A stretch of DNA of 64,000 bases, from assembly GCA_030654395.1 (NCBI GenBank), contig JAURXM010000116.1, positions 62,001 to 126,000 of the forward strand. The letters are read 5' to 3'. This document shows positions 63,054-64,000 of this stretch, one piece after another. The notes beneath the pieces are model-generated. The model had not been told where the DNA came from. It worked only from the letters and a program-made list of their open reading frames with translations, and did not search any database. The first letter of the stretch is position 1; every line of letters starts with the position of its first letter. The stretch comes from Aquabacterium sp. (lineage in GTDB: Bacteria; Pseudomonadota; Gammaproteobacteria; Burkholderiales; Burkholderiaceae_C). A program made the translations under genes and the position numbers.

Positions 63054-63059
63054 TTTCGT

Positions 63060-63497
63060 GTGAGTCTTGTCTTTCAAGGGGCATCAGCGTTGTCGCTGGA
63101 CGCAAAGGGGCGCATGGCCATCCCTTCGCGCCATCGTGACGTCCTGCAAGCTCTTTGTTCGGGGCAGCTGACGATCACCAAGCACCCAGATGGCTGTTTG
63201 ATGGTGTTCCCTCGCTCGGCGTGGGAAACGTTCCGCGACAAGGTGGCCGGTTTGCCCATGTCAGCCTCTGGCTGGAAGCGCATTTTTTTGGGCAATGCCA
63301 TGGATGTGGACATGGATGGCGCGGCCCGTGTGCTGGTCTCGCCTGAGCTGCGCACTTCAGCGGGCATCTCCAAGGATGTGATGCTGCTGGGCATGGGTAG
63401 CCATTTTGAGCTTTGGGATGCTGAGCGTTATGCCGCCCACGAAGCTGCCGTCATGGCCCAAGCCATGCCTGAGGCGCTTCAGGACTTCACCTTCTAA
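63060..63497 (+). CDS. mraZ: Division/cell wall cluster regulator MraZ
   Basis: 145 residues from the GTG at 63060; another GTG at 63048 lies inside the operator and is less likely. It has two AbrB-like halves, [20 protein letters not shown] and [36 protein letters not shown], both full. MraZ binds its own promoter and restrains the dcw cluster. It is followed after six bases by rsmH, as is usual. Confidence 0.95.
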   Translation: MSLVFQGASALSLDAKGRMAIPSRHRDVLQALCSGQLTITKHPDGCLMVFPRSAWETFRDKVAGLPMSASGWKRIFLGNAMDVDMDGAARVLVSPELRTSAGISKDVMLLGMGSHFELWDAERYAAHEAAVMAQAMPEALQDFTF

Positions 63498-63503
63498 GGC
63501 CCC

Positions 63504-64000
63504 ATGCAAGAGGACAAAACGCCCCCCTTGCTGCATCGCACCGTCTTGCTCCAAGAGGCGGTTGATGCTTTGTGGGATGCTGATAGTGGCCCGGCGCCTC
63601 GGGGCGTCTACGTTGATGCCACGTTTGGGCGCGGAGGGCACTCGCGTCTGATGCTGTCTAAGTTGGGTGCTGAGGCGCGTGTGCTGGCTTTGGATCGCGA
63701 CCCTGATGCCATCTTGCACGCCACGCAAGGCGAGGGTGCCATCGTTGATGCACGCTTTCGCATCGAGCACGCGGCGTTTTCATCTTGGGCGCAGGTCGTG
63801 TCCGACTTGGACATGGGGCCGGTGCAAGGCTTGTTGATGGACATCGGGGTGTCGTCGCCTCAGATCGACAACCCAGCGCGCGGGTTCAGCTTTCGCTTTG
63901 ATGCGCCCTTGGACATGCGCATGGATACCACCCAAGGCGAGAGCGCGGCCGACTACTTGGCTCGGGCGTCTGTGGATGACTTGACCGAAGTCATCCGCAC
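63504..64000 (+). CDS. rsmH: 16S rRNA (cytosine-1402 N4) methyltransferase, 3' truncated
   Basis: The first 165 codons are in the window. The start is clear: ATG at 63504, [20 protein letters not shown]. The SAM-binding motif is [12 protein letters not shown], followed by LDRDPDA, then [13 protein letters not shown] and [14 protein letters not shown]. These are all family hallmarks. It methylates C1402 of 16S rRNA. The gene continues beyond the right edge. Confidence 0.95.
   Translation, partial: MQEDKTPPLLHRTVLLQEAVDALWDADSGPAPRGVYVDATFGRGGHSRLMLSKLGAEARVLALDRDPDAILHATQGEGAIVDARFRIEHAAFSSWAQVVSDLDMGPVQGLLMDIGVSSPQIDNPARGFSFRFDAPLDMRMDTTQGESAADYLARASVDDLTEVIR

Larger units (their letters stand above)
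62701..63059. other. 359-bp intergenic region between feoA and mraZ
   Basis: It holds the Fur-like array near 62719 (for feoA) and the mraZ promoter and operator near 63000-63053. In the middle are a TACCC...GGGTA inverted repeat around two CCCTAA units (62853-62874) and an AT-rich stretch. The only frame is a 13-codon ORF from 62882, which is too short to call. No RNA gene is recognised. Confidence 0.6.

Overview
The window reads as chromosomal DNA of a GC-rich betaproteobacterium, most likely Burkholderiales and probably Comamonadaceae. This is inferred from the gene content and protein style: a thiC-thiO-thiS-thiG-thiDE operon behind a TPP riboswitch, BioB with a Cys-rich N-terminal extension, DUF3297, and mraZ-rsmH at the start of the division cluster. 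No species can be named from the sequence alone. I see no rRNA, tRNA, insertion sequence, prophage or CRISPR array.

Layout. 0-5.6 kb: a signalling cluster on the plus strand (5'-truncated NarL-type histidine kinase, a second kinase with a degenerate ATP-binding domain, a LuxR-type response regulator, and a CheB-CheR-PAS fusion). 5.6-13.6 kb: single genes, including yebC, a Baeyer-Villiger-type monooxygenase, a CelD-like acetyltransferase and a diguanylate cyclase built from two tandem copies of the same membrane-GGDEF unit. 13.7-18.6 kb: a tightly coupled three-gene SMC/condensin-like operon resembling MksFEB or JetABC but without the nuclease subunit. 18.6-23.7 kb: a TauE/SafE exporter, a LysR regulator, a coiled-coil secreted protein, an HPF/RaiA-like protein, a tiny membrane protein, an SbtA-type bicarbonate transporter and a TerB-like protein. 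A duplicated promoter-plus-start region flanks the coiled-coil gene.

23.7-33.6 kb: a cluster of secreted hydrolases (M4 metalloprotease, a large M19-like metal hydrolase, two paralogous pectin-acetylesterase-family esterases on either side of a family 31 glycosidase, and a fossil of a further esterase copy). 33.6-44.4 kb: an EAL/HDOD protein, DUF3297, a five-gene operon for acyl-CoA breakdown (esterase, thiolase, PimC-like and PimD-like acyl-CoA dehydrogenases, glutaryl-CoA dehydrogenase), a metal-export pair (GDT1/UPF0016 plus DmeF) and acetoacetyl-CoA synthetase. 44.3-52.2 kb: an RlmN paralogue, a large hybrid kinase, an orphan ParB-like protein, small genes, bioB and a DUF1857 gene.

52.2-64 kb: the riboswitch-controlled thiamine operon, a nucleoside-diphosphate-sugar epimerase-type reductase, a BLUF blue-light sensor, the feoA-feoB iron operon with a Fur-box-like array, and mraZ with a three-repeat MraZ operator followed by the start of rsmH, which runs off the end.

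The most unusual items are the nuclease-less condensin operon, the duplicated and decayed promoter around the coiled-coil gene, the esterase-glycosidase-fossil-esterase arrangement, the kinase with a degenerate ATP site, and several perfect palindromes without an obvious known regulator.
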